This document shows positions 47,120-55,931 of a stretch of 64,000 bases of DNA, one piece after another. The notes beneath the pieces were generated by a model. The model made no database searches. It was not told the DNA's origin and was given only the letters and a program-made list of their open reading frames with translations. This DNA is from Rhizobium sp. NLR16a. Lineage in GTDB: Bacteria; Pseudomonadota; Alphaproteobacteria; Rhizobiales; Rhizobiaceae. Location of the stretch: contig NZ_CP072868.1 in the NCBI RefSeq assembly GCF_017948245.1, positions 124,001 through 188,000 of the forward strand, given 5' to 3'. A program made the translations under genes and the position numbers. The stretch's first letter is position 1; the number at the start of each line of letters is the position of its first letter.

Positions 47120-49207
47120 TTAAGCGTCGCTGCCTGTCAATTCCTCGAAGGTGGCGAGTCCCTTTTTGACCAGCATAGCATCCGGCCTCGGCAGCTTGCC
47201 GCGGAAGCCCTTATAGGCATCCTCGGGATCAACCGAACCGCCGGTGGAATAGATATTTTCCTTGAGCTTGCGCGCCATCTCGCCGTTGAAAGCGTCGCCC
47301 GTCTCCTCGAAGGCGGCGAAGGCATCGGCGTCGAGAACTTCCGACCACATGTAGGAATAATAGCCGGCCGAATAACCGCCGGAGAAGATGTGCTGAAAGT
47401 GCGGTGTGGCATGGCGCATGACGATCGACTTCGGCATGCCGATCTCGGCCAGCACCTCCGCCTGCACCGCCATCGGATCGTCGACGGCCTGTCGCGTGTG
47501 AAACGCCATATCGACGAGCGCCGACGAGGTGAATTCGACGGTGTTGAAACCGGCATTGAAGGTGCGGGCCGCCAGCACCTTGTCGAGGAGCGCCTGCGGC
47601 ATCGGCTCGCCTGTCTCGAAATGCACGGCATATTCCTTGAGGATGGCGGGAACCGTCAGCCAATGCTCGTAGAGCTGCGAGGGCAACTCCACGAAATCCC
47701 GCGAGACGCCGGTGCCGGAAACCGAGGGATAGGTGACGTTTGAAAGCATGCCGTGCAGCGCATGGCCGAATTCATGAAACAGCGTGCGGGCGTCGTCGAG
47801 CGACAGCAGCGCCGGCTTGCCCTCGGCGGGTTTGGCGAAATTGCAGACATTGTAGATGATCGGCAACTCGCCGCGGCGGCCGTTCTTCAGTTGCAGCTTG
47901 TGCTGCGATTGCAGTGAGCTCATCCAGGCGCCTGAGCGTTTCGAACTACGAGCGAAATAGTCGCCGAGGAAGAGGGCGACCAGCCTGTCGTCCCGATCCC
48001 TGATTTCGAACACCCTGACGTCGGGGTGATAGGCCGCGACACCCTTCTTCTCGACCGCGCGAATGCCGAACAGCCGGCCGGCCACATCGAAGCAGGCGTC
48101 GATGATCTTTTCGAGCTGCAGATAGGGCTTGAGCTCGGCCTCGGAAAAATCGAACTTCCGGGCTCGGATCTTTTCGGCGTAGTGGCGCCAGTCCCAGGGC
48201 ATCACCTCGTGGTTCCGGCCCTCCTCGGCGATCAGCGCCGCGATGTCGATCTCTTCCTCGCCGGCACGTTTGACCGCCCGCGCCCAGACGGCTTTCAAAA
48301 GGCCGTTCACCGCATCTGCCGTCTTCGCCATCGTGTTGTCGAGTTTCAGCTCGGCGAAATTGCCGTAGCCGAGCAGCTTCGCCACCTGATGGCGCAGCGC
48401 CAGCGTTTCCTTGATGACGGCGCGGTTGTCGGTTTCCCCGCCGTTCGCGCCGCGCGCCACCCACGCATTAAAAGCCTGTTCGCGCAGATCTCGGCGCTCC
48501 GAAAAGGTCAGGAACGGCTCGATGATCGAGCGCGACAGCGTCACAGCATATTTGCCCTCCTCGCCGCGATCGCGCGCCGCCGCCGCCATCGCGTCGCGCA
48601 GGAATTCCGGCAGCCCGGCAAGCTCGGCGCCGTCGGAAAGCATGAGCGCCCAGGCCTTTTCGTCGGCCAGCACGTTCTGGCCGAATCGGGTGCCGAGGCC
48701 GGCAAGCCTTTCGTTGATCGCGGCAAGTTTCTCCTGCTCGGCCTTTTCGAGCTTGGCGCCCGACTTGACGAAGCCCTTCCAATGGCGTTCGAGCACGCGT
48801 GTCTGTTCGAGCGTCAGGCCGAGGCTTTCGCGCTTCTCCCAGAGCGTGTCGATGCGGGCAAAAAGCGGGGCATTCATGCCGATCTTCGAATAGTGGCGCG
48901 ACAGCTTCGGCGAGATCTCCCGCTCCAGCGCCTGGATGACCTCGTTGGTATGGGCGCCGGCCTTGTTCCAGAACAACGCCGAGACGCGCGACAGCGCATC
49001 GCCGGCAATCTCCAGCGCCACCACCGTATTGTCGAATGTCGGCGCATCACTGTTTCCGGCAATCTCGTCGATCTCCTGCTCGTGCGCGGCGAGTGCGGCG
49101 TCGAAAGCGGCGGAAAAATCGCCGTCATCGATGGCATCGAACCGTGGCAGGCCGTGGAGAGCGTCCCAGTTGATGAGCGCCGGATTGAAATCGTGGGGAG
49201 AAGCCAT
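47120..49207 (-). CDS. M3 family metallopeptidase (oligopeptidase A / Dcp type)
   Basis: A 695-residue zinc peptidase of family M3, which degrades short peptides in the cytoplasm. The HEFGH zinc motif is at residues 478-482 (TLFHEFGHALHGML), followed by SHTAG-like and tyrosine-rich substrate segments (GGYSAGYYSYMWSEV). The start MASPHDFNPAL at 49207 fits the family; an in-frame upstream extension was rejected. PrlC and Dcp subtypes cannot be told apart by eye, so no symbol is given. Confidence 0.93.
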   Translation of the reverse strand: MASPHDFNPALINWDALHGLPRFDAIDDGDFSAAFDAALAAHEQEIDEIAGNSDAPTFDNTVVALEIAGDALSRVSALFWNKAGAHTNEVIQALEREISPKLSRHYSKIGMNAPLFARIDTLWEKRESLGLTLEQTRVLERHWKGFVKSGAKLEKAEQEKLAAINERLAGLGTRFGQNVLADEKAWALMLSDGAELAGLPEFLRDAMAAAARDRGEEGKYAVTLSRSIIEPFLTFSERRDLREQAFNAWVARGANGGETDNRAVIKETLALRHQVAKLLGYGNFAELKLDNTMAKTADAVNGLLKAVWARAVKRAGEEEIDIAALIAEEGRNHEVMPWDWRHYAEKIRARKFDFSEAELKPYLQLEKIIDACFDVAGRLFGIRAVEKKGVAAYHPDVRVFEIRDRDDRLVALFLGDYFARSSKRSGAWMSSLQSQHKLQLKNGRRGELPIIYNVCNFAKPAEGKPALLSLDDARTLFHEFGHALHGMLSNVTYPSVSGTGVSRDFVELPSQLYEHWLTVPAILKEYAVHFETGEPMPQALLDKVLAARTFNAGFNTVEFTSSALVDMAFHTRQAVDDPMAVQAEVLAEIGMPKSIVMRHATPHFQHIFSGGYSAGYYSYMWSEVLDADAFAAFEETGDAFNGEMARKLKENIYSTGGSVDPEDAYKGFRGKLPRPDAMLVKKGLATFEELTGSDA

Positions 49208-49344
49208 CGGAGAATTCCTTTTGGTATGCGGGATGGTCAATATAGGAGAGCCGTCACGGAATTGGTATGTCGTCGCGATGGGCTTTTGTCTCATTCGGCG
49301 ATCTGACGCACGTCAGCCGGTGGGCAAGATTTCACAGTTGAAAA

Positions 49345-49360
49345 TTAACCGTTTGTTAAC
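49345..49360 (+). promoter_or_regulatory. Perfect CtrA-type site (TTAA-N7-TTAAC)
   Basis: TTAACCGTTTGTTAAC, 66 bp before the ATG at 49426, with a GANTC site at 49370-49374. Placement relative to the next gene is like that of an activator site. Confidence 0.55.
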
Positions 49361-49425
49361 GATTGACGCGAATCACCCACAAGCGCTAGTTTCCCGGTGA
49401 TCTTTCCTGCCAGGGGACATGCGCC

Positions 49426-49857
49426 ATGGAAATTTTTTCCCTGCGGTCTTCTCAGAGTTTGCTATTTAAAAACAACCCTAATAACGCAAGAAATTCGAAG
49501 ACAGCCGATATTCAAATCGAGACCAAGGCTCCGGCTCCGGTCTCGTTCCACATCGAAGATAATCTCGACCAAGGGCCGGATTTCACCGCGGTCAGCCCCG
49601 GCGAGCTGCGCAACTACGCCCGCCAAAGCTTCGATAGCGGCCTGATCGACCAGAACACTTACGCCGCGATTTCGGAACCGCTGCCGATGCATGCGATCGA
49701 TCCGCTAGGCAATATCATCGATCTCTCCGGCGTCACCGACGGCACGAGTTTCAATTTCCTCGATTATTACAAGAACCAGCTGCAGGTCGCCATGTCGATC
49801 GGCGATCCTCATGAGGTTCAGACGCTGAAATCGATCGTCAGTTTCTTGAATGCATGA
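49426..49857 (+). CDS. Unrecognised 143-residue protein
   Basis: A small soluble acidic protein with no signal peptide or membrane segment. The first 40 codons are AT-rich compared with neighbours (AAAAACAACCCTAATAAC region), the rest is normal. Residues 45-143 look globular (SFHIEDNLDQGPDF, then GELRNYARQSFDSGLIDQNTY, and FLDYYKNQLQVAMSIGDP). I recognise no family. It stands alone between the divergent M3 peptidase and convergent LysE genes, behind a perfect CtrA-type site, which makes a cell-cycle or motility-linked role a testable guess. Confidence 0.72.
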   Translation: MEIFSLRSSQSLLFKNNPNNARNSKTADIQIETKAPAPVSFHIEDNLDQGPDFTAVSPGELRNYARQSFDSGLIDQNTYAAISEPLPMHAIDPLGNIIDLSGVTDGTSFNFLDYYKNQLQVAMSIGDPHEVQTLKSIVSFLNA

Positions 49858-49863
49858 TCGCAG

Positions 49864-50511
49864 TTAGGCCTTGCGCCAACCGATGAGACCGGGCGTGGCG
49901 TGCCATAGCGCCTGGGCGGCAAAGCCCATGAACAGGACGCCGGACGAGCGCACGATCAGCCGCTCATGGGCGCGATAGAAGCGCCGCACCGCACCCGCGC
50001 CAATGACGCCGATCAGGATGATGTCGGCGGTCACGAAACCCAGGAAGGACACAGCGAGAAGCACCGGCAGCGCCTCGAAATCGAGTGCACCGGCCGAGCC
50101 CGCGACCAGCGCCGTGAAGGTGGCAAGCGCCACCGGGTACCCCTTCGGGTTGGTGACCCCGAAAATCAGGCCACGCCGGAACGGCCGCTCGATCACGACA
50201 AGCGCCTGCCCATCCGCTTTTGGCTTGGCATTGACGGCGCCCCAGCCGATCCAGGCGAGGTAGAAACCGCAGGCGAGCCCGAGCAGATCGAAGACGAAGG
50301 TTCCGATCGTCTTGGCGCCGACGATCGCAATCAGCGCCAGCGACGACCAGATGAGATCCCCGACCAGATGCCCCATCATGAACAAGGCGCCGGCCTTGCG
50401 CCCCTGCCCGGCGCCGATGCCGAGCAGTTGCAGAAAGGCGGGGCCTGGTATGAGCACATAGAACAGCGCCGCCAGAAAGGCGCCGAAGAGCAGGGACTGC
50501 GTCATGGACAT
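49864..50511 (-). CDS. LysE/RhtB family exporter
   Basis: A 215-residue membrane protein with about six spans. The N-terminal YVLIPGPAFLQLLGIGAGQG carries the family's PGP motif, and GVTNPKGYPVALATF corresponds to the central NPK motif. Exports amino acids or similar solutes by family knowledge; substrate unknown. It converges on the unrecognised gene at 49426, 6 bp away. Confidence 0.87.
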   Translation of the reverse strand: MSMTQSLLFGAFLAALFYVLIPGPAFLQLLGIGAGQGRKAGALFMMGHLVGDLIWSSLALIAIVGAKTIGTFVFDLLGLACGFYLAWIGWGAVNAKPKADGQALVVIERPFRRGLIFGVTNPKGYPVALATFTALVAGSAGALDFEALPVLLAVSFLGFVTADIILIGVIGAGAVRRFYRAHERLIVRSSGVLFMGFAAQALWHATPGLIGWRKA

Positions 50512-50588
50512 GCTCCGAAGAATGACCGGAGCAGACTAAGCGATGGCAGGCATCCGTCAAGGGCGATGACACGGCCATGAAAAGGTCA

Positions 50589-50624
50589 GAGCGGTTCTGC
50601 GCTCCGTGAGAAGCTGAACCGCTC
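50589..50624. repeat. Dispersed palindromic repeat, copy B
   Basis: Arms GAGCGGTTC / GAACCGCTC (9 bp) around TGCGCTCCGTGAGAAGCT. Shares CGGTTCTGCGC and GCTGAACCGC with copy A at 31347-31384; the arm changes (GGG to GAG, CCC to CTC) are compensatory, preserving the stem. Confidence 0.7.
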
Positions 50625-50723
50625 CAATCGCAATCTGCATGTCGTCATCACCGTCCGGTTGGCATCGGCCGGGCTCGAGCCCGGTGCCGCGTCCGGGGCG
50701 CTTCCGCAACGGGTCGCCGTCGG

Positions 50724-50750
50724 CCGGGCGACGGATGCGACGTCGCCCGG
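50724..50750 (-). terminator. Hairpin downstream of the cupin gene
   Basis: A perfect 10-bp stem CCGGGCGACG / CGTCGCCCGG with a 7-nt loop, 7 bp after the cupin stop on the minus strand. No T-run follows, so it could be a Rho-aided terminator or an RNA-stability hairpin. Confidence 0.5.
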
Positions 50751-50757
50751 TCACCCA

Positions 50758-51216
50758 TCAGGTGCCCAGGACCTCAATTCCGTGCCTCTGGCACGCCGCC
50801 AATACCGCGCCGATTTCCTCCGCCGAAGGGGGGCCATCCGGCGGAACTTCGCTCTGGCCGATGTCGCGGAAGAAGTGGCTCATCGAATCTTCCACGACTG
50901 CGATCATCTGGGCGGGAAGGCTTCCGGTGTTGGCATAATTGTGCGGCTGGAAGGACCGCAGGGTGAGAACGTCGCCGGTCCGCGCGACCATCTGCGAGGG
51001 AGGTACGCTGTCGAACACCGTGAAAGTGATCTCACCGCTCAGGACCCGGAATATCTCCACGGATTCGTGCTTGTGCGGCGGCGTACCGGAACCGGGAGGC
51101 ACGGTCACCTCCAGGATCGACAAGCCCTTCTCCGGCACTTCGCCCATGAACTGCACCTTGTCGCGAATGACCCAAAGGACGTCCGCGGTCTCTCGTGTCT
51201 TGAATGCTTGATCCAT
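50758..51216 (-). CDS. Cupin-domain protein
   Basis: A 152-residue small beta-barrel protein. The cupin motif 1 is PPHKHESVEIFRVLSGEI, with metal ligands H-x-H and E, and motif 2 lies in the later RSFQPHNYANTG segment. Possible enzyme or ligand sensor; substrate unknown. The ATG at 51216 has GGAG six bases upstream and is preferred over two earlier ATG/GTG codons. It lies 44 bp after the TetR gene on the same strand, so the pair is probably one operon under TetR control. Confidence 0.85.
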   Translation of the reverse strand: MDQAFKTRETADVLWVIRDKVQFMGEVPEKGLSILEVTVPPGSGTPPHKHESVEIFRVLSGEITFTVFDSVPPSQMVARTGDVLTLRSFQPHNYANTGSLPAQMIAVVEDSMSHFFRDIGQSEVPPDGPPSAEEIGAVLAACQRHGIEVLGT

Positions 51217-51260
51217 TATCGGCTCCATCGTCGGGCCGGCTCTTGCCGGCATGTGTGTGA

Positions 51261-51863
51261 TCAGTTCTCGTCAGTCTCGGCAGCCTTCAACAGCGCCTGC
51301 ATCGCCCAGGACGCGACCCGTCCCGCGTCCTTCCCCGTCAATCCGCCGTAGTCTTTAAGCGTTTCCCAGGCGCTGGCGCTGTAGAGAAGGTGGAAGAGCG
51401 CCTCGACCTTGCGGGCGCTCTTGGAATTTATATCCAGATTGGCGTCTTCGAGGCACGTCCGGAACGCAACGCGCCGTGTCTTGACCGTCCGCATCCGCAT
51501 GGCGTGACCCGTGGGCGTATGAAGGCTGGCGCGAATGATACCTTCGTTCTTGTCGAACTGCGGAAAGGCGTCGAGGGGCGAGCGAAGAAGCTCCTCCAGG
51601 GTCGTTGGCAGGGTCGCCGCATTCATGTTCTGGTTAATGTAGACCCAGAACGCGTCGAACAGCGCTTCCTTCGTTGCAAAATGCCGAAACACCGTTCGCC
51701 TCTCCACTCCGGCAGACCGCGCAACATCGTCCATGGAAATGTCCGCGAACGCATTGCCGTTGAGAAGGTCTGAGGTGGCGCGCAGGATGCGCTCCCGTGT
51801 TTCCTGGGCCTGCGATTCCCGTAAGGGGGAACTGTACTTTCGTGTGGGCGACTGTTGGGACAT
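51261..51863 (-). CDS. TetR family transcriptional regulator
   Basis: About 200 residues. The N-terminal helix-turn-helix is ISMDDVARSAGVERRTVFRHF followed by ATKEALFDAFW, the classic TetR DNA-binding domain; the C-terminal domain is the variable ligand-binding part. It probably represses itself and the cupin gene, by analogy. ATG 51863 (GAGAGA upstream) chosen; 51875 is an alternative. Confidence 0.88.
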   Translation of the reverse strand: MSQQSPTRKYSSPLRESQAQETRERILRATSDLLNGNAFADISMDDVARSAGVERRTVFRHFATKEALFDAFWVYINQNMNAATLPTTLEELLRSPLDAFPQFDKNEGIIRASLHTPTGHAMRMRTVKTRRVAFRTCLEDANLDINSKSARKVEALFHLLYSASAWETLKDYGGLTGKDAGRVASWAMQALLKAAETDEN

Positions 51864-52078
51864 TATGTCTCTCATGATGTATTAATGTCGCTGCTAGTGA
51901 CACCATTTTACGATCATGTCAACTGGAGTTGTTGACCGTTGGCGGAGAGGGTATCGGCAAGACCTGGACGCAGGCGATGGCGCGCGAACAGCGACGATTG
52001 ATGAGCGTCGTTGGGGCAATCCGGTCATCTTGGATGCCCCGAGAGGTATTGGCGCGCTTGCCACTCATTCAATAAAAA

Positions 52079-52102
52079 GCCCGCGCGGCGATGCCGGCGG
52101 GC
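52079..52102 (-). terminator. Rho-independent terminator of argG
   Basis: A stem GCCCGC / GCGGGC continued, past one bulged G, by CGGC / GCCG around a GAT loop; on the minus strand it is followed by TTTTTATT. It begins 29 bp after the argG stop. Confidence 0.88.
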
Positions 52103-52131
52103 CGATGTCCGTCCGAAGACGAATTCCGCGA

Positions 52132-53355
52132 TTACTTCGCGAGGTTGCGCTTTCCGAGCGTGCGCAGGCGCAGTGCGTTGAGCTTGATGAAGCCGGCCGC
52201 GTCCTTCTGATCGTAGGCGCCCTGGTCGTCCTCGAAAGTGACGAGCTTGTCGGAGTAGAGGGACTTTTCGCTCTCGCGGCCGATGACCATGACGTTGCCC
52301 TTGTAGAGCTTCAGCGTCACTTCGCCTTCGACATGCTCCTGGCTCTTGTCGATCAGCGCTTGCAGCATCTCGCGCTCCGGCGAGAACCAGAAACCGTAAT
52401 AGATCAGCTCGGCGTAACGCGGCATGATCTCATCCTTGAGATGGGCGGCACCCCGGTCGAGCGTAATCGATTCAATAGCGCGATGCGCAGAGAGCAGGAT
52501 CGTGCCGCCGGGCGTTTCGTAAACGCCGCGCGACTTCATGCCGACGAAGCGGTTCTCGACGAGATCGAGACGGCCGATGCCGTTGTCGCGGCCGTAGGTG
52601 TTGAGCGTGGCGAGCAGCGTCGCCGGCGACATCTCGACACCGTTGATCGACACGGCATCGCCCTTGCGGAAGCCGACCTTGATTGTCGTCGCCTTGTCGG
52701 GCGCTGCTTCCGGGGAGATCGTGCGCATATGCACATATTCCGGTGCCTCCTGAGCAGGGTCCTCGAGAACCTTGCCCTCGGAAGATGAATGCAGAAGGTT
52801 GGCGTCGACAGAGAAGGGAGCTTCACCCTTCTTGTCCTTGGCGACCGGGATCTGGTGCTGTTCAGCAAAGGCCAGCAGCTCCGTGCGGCTCTTGAACGCC
52901 CAATCGCGCCAGGGCGCGATGATCTTGATGTCGGGGTTCAGGGCATAGGCGGAGAGCTCGAAGCGAACCTGATCGTTGCCCTTGCCGGTCGCGCCGTGGG
53001 CGATCGCATCGGCGCCGGTCTTGTGGGCGATATCGATCAGATGCTTTGAGATCAGCGGACGGGCGATCGAGGTGCCGAGCAGATAGACGCCCTCGTAAAC
53101 GGCGTTGGCACGGAACATCGGGAAGACGAAATCGCGGACGAATTCCTCGCGGACGTCCTCGATGTAGATCTCCTTGATGCCGAGCATCTCGGCCTTCTTG
53201 CGCGCCGGCTCCAGCTCCTCGCCCTGGCCGAGATCGGCGGTGAAGGTGACGACTTCGGCGCCGAGTTCCGTCTGCAGCCACTTCAGGATGATCGAGGTGT
53301 CGAGGCCGCCGGAATAGGCGAGCACGACTTTCTTCACGTCTTTGTATGATGCCAT
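52132..53355 (-). CDS. argG: Argininosuccinate synthase
   Basis: A 407-residue ATP-dependent enzyme that joins citrulline and aspartate in arginine synthesis. The PP-loop nucleotide motif AYSGGLDTS is at about residues 13-21; other landmarks are [14 protein letters not shown] and [13 protein letters not shown]. The start [11 protein letters not shown] at 53355 gives the normal length. The reading frame stays open upstream to beyond 54000, but that part overlaps the SDR gene and is not conserved. Confidence 0.97.
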   Translation of the reverse strand: MASYKDVKKVVLAYSGGLDTSIILKWLQTELGAEVVTFTADLGQGEELEPARKKAEMLGIKEIYIEDVREEFVRDFVFPMFRANAVYEGVYLLGTSIARPLISKHLIDIAHKTGADAIAHGATGKGNDQVRFELSAYALNPDIKIIAPWRDWAFKSRTELLAFAEQHQIPVAKDKKGEAPFSVDANLLHSSSEGKVLEDPAQEAPEYVHMRTISPEAAPDKATTIKVGFRKGDAVSINGVEMSPATLLATLNTYGRDNGIGRLDLVENRFVGMKSRGVYETPGGTILLSAHRAIESITLDRGAAHLKDEIMPRYAELIYYGFWFSPEREMLQALIDKSQEHVEGEVTLKLYKGNVMVIGRESEKSLYSDKLVTFEDDQGAYDQKDAAGFIKLNALRLRTLGKRNLAK

Positions 53356-53532
53356 GATGATGAGGTCCGTTGCATAAGGCCGGCGAAAACCCGGTGTCGC
53401 GGCACTTTTAGCGAGATTGGCGCGTGACGCAAGGGCAAGTGCGATCGCTGAGGCGCCGATAGCGTTTGACACTGCGAAAGCGGCGCCCATATTCGGCTGC
53501 GTGCGAACAACGCTCGAGGAGGGGCTGTCCCC

Positions 53533-54384
53533 GTGACGAATATTCAAGACATTTTCAAGAAGTCCAATGTTGCCGTCATCACCGGCGGCGCTTCCGGCAT
53601 CGGGCTTGCGGCGGCGAAGTACTTTGCCGGGCGCGGCATGAGCGTCGTCATCGCCGATCTCGGCGGCGACCGGCTGGCTAACGCCGCCGACGAACTCAAG
53701 GCCATTGCCGGCGAAGAGGATGTGATGGCGGTCGAGACCGACGTCGCCAGCCGCGACTCCCTGGAGGCGCTTGAACGCGCCGTGCTCCAGCGTTTTGGCC
53801 GCGTCCACGTGTTGATGAACAATGCCGGTATCGGTCCGGAAACCTCGATCTTCAGCCCGCAGGCCAATTGGGACCATATCCTCGCCGTCAACCTGATGGG
53901 CGTCGTCAACGGCACACGCGTCTTCGGGCCGAAGATGCTGTCCCATGGCGAGCCCGGCCTGATCATCAATACCGGCTCCAAGCAGGGCATCACCACGCCA
54001 CCGGGCAATCCCGCCTACAATATCTCCAAGGCTGGCGTTAAAGTCTTTACCGAAGCGCTCGAACACGAGCTTCGCAACACCGCGGGGTCAAAAATCTCGG
54101 CGCACCTGCTGATCCCCGGCTTCGTCTTCACTGGCCTCACCAAGGGTGACCGCGCGGAAAAGCCGGCTGGCGCCTGGACACCGGAACAGACCGTCGACTT
54201 CATGGTCGAGAGCCTGGAACGCGGCGATTTCTATATCCTCTGCCCGGACAACGACGTCACCCGCCCGGTCGATGAACGCCGCATGGCCTGGGCGGCCGGC
54301 GACATCATCGAGAACCGCCCGCCGCTGTCGCGCTGGCACAAGGACTATGCCGACAAATTCAAGGCCTTCCTGGAGCAGAAGTGA
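53533..54384 (+). CDS. Short-chain dehydrogenase/reductase
   Basis: A 283-residue SDR starting with GTG. Cofactor motif TGGASGIG (about residues 18-25), an acidic IADLGGD after beta-2 that favours NAD, NNAGIG near 95, and the YxxxK pair in PAYNISKAG. The C-terminal part ([17 protein letters not shown] and the ALHK-like tail) is longer than minimal SDRs. Substrate unknown. It is divergent from argG and followed by the LysE gene 85 bp downstream. Confidence 0.88.
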   Translation: MTNIQDIFKKSNVAVITGGASGIGLAAAKYFAGRGMSVVIADLGGDRLANAADELKAIAGEEDVMAVETDVASRDSLEALERAVLQRFGRVHVLMNNAGIGPETSIFSPQANWDHILAVNLMGVVNGTRVFGPKMLSHGEPGLIINTGSKQGITTPPGNPAYNISKAGVKVFTEALEHELRNTAGSKISAHLLIPGFVFTGLTKGDRAEKPAGAWTPEQTVDFMVESLERGDFYILCPDNDVTRPVDERRMAWAAGDIIENRPPLSRWHKDYADKFKAFLEQK

Positions 54385-54469
54385 TCGTCGCCATCAGGAG
54401 GTTTGATTGGTAATTTTCTGAAAGCCGGATTAGAGATCGTCAGGTTTTTTCCGGCTTGCAGAGAGTGCC

Positions 54470-55111
54470 ATGGATTTCGTGCCCAGCCTGCCAACACTTC
54501 TGGCCTTTGCCGCCGCGACGCTCCTCCTTGCCGCGACGCCCGGCCCCGACATGACGCTGTCGATCAGCCGCGCGCTGGCCCAAGGAAAGAAGTCTGCCCT
54601 CTTCGTCATCGTCGGCACCAGCCTCGGCATCGTCGTCCACACCATGCTGGTCGCCTTCGGCATCTCGGCGCTGATCACTGCCTCACCAACGGCTTTCCTG
54701 ATCCTGAAGACCGGCGGCGCGGCCTATCTGTTCTGGCTCGCAGTACAGGCGATCCGCTTCGGATCGAAACTTACGGTCGCCAAGGTCGAGACGCAGAAGG
54801 GGACCGCGTTTGCCAACATCTCATCCGGCTTCTGGGTCAATCTTCTAAACCCCAAGGTCATCATTTTCTTCATGACCTTCCTGCCGCAATTCGTCAGCGC
54901 CGGCGATCCCGCCGTTACGCAGAAACTGCTGTTTCTCGGATTTTGCTTCATCCTGATCGGCATGCCGGTCAATGCCAGCGTGATCCTCGCCGCCGATTGG
55001 CTGGCGTCCTGGCTGCAGAACAACAAGAAGGTTCTGCGCGGCATGGACTATACCTTCGCCGGCGTCTTCTCGGTCTTCGCCGCCAAAATCCTGCTCACCC
55101 AAGCGCGATAG
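54470..55111 (+). CDS. LysE/RhtB family exporter
   Basis: A 213-residue membrane protein with about six spans, the N-terminal LAATPGPDMTLSISRALAQG motif and the central GFWVNLLNPKVIIFFMTFLPQF motif of RhtB proteins. Such transporters export homoserine, threonine or other amino acids. This is the third LysE-superfamily gene in the window (also 14625 and 49864). Convergent with the ABC ATPase gene. Confidence 0.9.
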   Translation: MDFVPSLPTLLAFAAATLLLAATPGPDMTLSISRALAQGKKSALFVIVGTSLGIVVHTMLVAFGISALITASPTAFLILKTGGAAYLFWLAVQAIRFGSKLTVAKVETQKGTAFANISSGFWVNLLNPKVIIFFMTFLPQFVSAGDPAVTQKLLFLGFCFILIGMPVNASVILAADWLASWLQNNKKVLRGMDYTFAGVFSVFAAKILLTQAR

Positions 55112-55136
55112 GCCGCTATCGGCTTCGCCGATCGGC

Positions 55137-55931
55137 TCAGCCGATCAGCAAAGCGTCATCATCGAGTGTCTGGCCGCGCATCTTGCGGAACATGGCGATC
55201 AGATCTTCGACCTGCAGGTCCTTCCTGCTGTCACCCGCCACGTCGAGAACGATCTCGCCGCCATGAAGCATGATCGTGCGATGGCCGTAATCCAGCGCTT
55301 GGCGCATGGAATGCGTTACCATCATCGTCGTCAGCTTGCGCTCGGCAACGATCTTCTGCGTGAGGTTCATCACGAACTCAGCCATGCCGGGATCGAGCGC
55401 CGCCGTATGTTCGTCGAGCAGGAGCACCTCGGAGCCTGCAAGTGTCGCCATGACGAGCGACACGGCCTGCCGCTGCCCGCCCGAGAGCAGATCCATGCGA
55501 TCCTTCAGCCGATTTTCCAGCCCGAGATTAAGCTCGGCGATCCGCTCCTTGAAATAGTCCCGACGTTTGCCGCCAAGCGCCGGCACAAGCCCGCGCTTTT
55601 CGCCGCGCCGGGCCGCCAGAGCAAGATTCTCTTCGATCGACAACGAGCCGCAGCTGCCAGTCAGCGGATCCTGGAAGACGCGCGCCACCAGGCCGGCGCG
55701 CGCTGCCGTCGATTTGCGCGTCACCTCGCTCTTGCCGATCAGCACCTGTCCCTCACTCGGGATGACATCGCCGGCGAGCACGCCGAGCAGCGTCGATTTG
55801 CCGGCGCCGTTGGAGCCGATGACGGTGACGAAGGAGCCTTGTTCGATGGTCAGGCTGACGCCGTTCAGAGCCTGCTTCTGCAGCGGCGTGCCGCGTCCGA
55901 AGACGACCTTGATATCCTTGACGCTGATCAC
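55137..55931 (-). CDS. ABC transporter ATP-binding protein (TrpXYZ-type)
   Basis: A 264-residue ATPase with Walker A GSNGAGKST (residues about 38-46), the Q-loop in ARVFQDPLTGSC, the LSGGQRQAVSL signature, Walker B EVLLLDEHTAALDP and a switch-histidine MVTHSMRQA. It overlaps the permease gene by 4 nt. With the permease and the solute-binding protein downstream on the operon's 5' side, it forms a branched-chain-like or tryptophan-type importer. Confidence 0.92.
   Translation of the reverse strand: MISVKDIKVVFGRGTPLQKQALNGVSLTIEQGSFVTVIGSNGAGKSTLLGVLAGDVIPSEGQVLIGKSEVTRKSTAARAGLVARVFQDPLTGSCGSLSIEENLALAARRGEKRGLVPALGGKRRDYFKERIAELNLGLENRLKDRMDLLSGGQRQAVSLVMATLAGSEVLLLDEHTAALDPGMAEFVMNLTQKIVAERKLTTMMVTHSMRQALDYGHRTIMLHGGEIVLDVAGDSRKDLQVEDLIAMFRKMRGQTLDDDALLIG

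Noticed and set aside
53356..54066. N-terminal extension of argG to 54066
   Set aside because: Overlaps the SDR gene on the opposite strand; the true argG start MASYKDVKK is at 53355 by family length.
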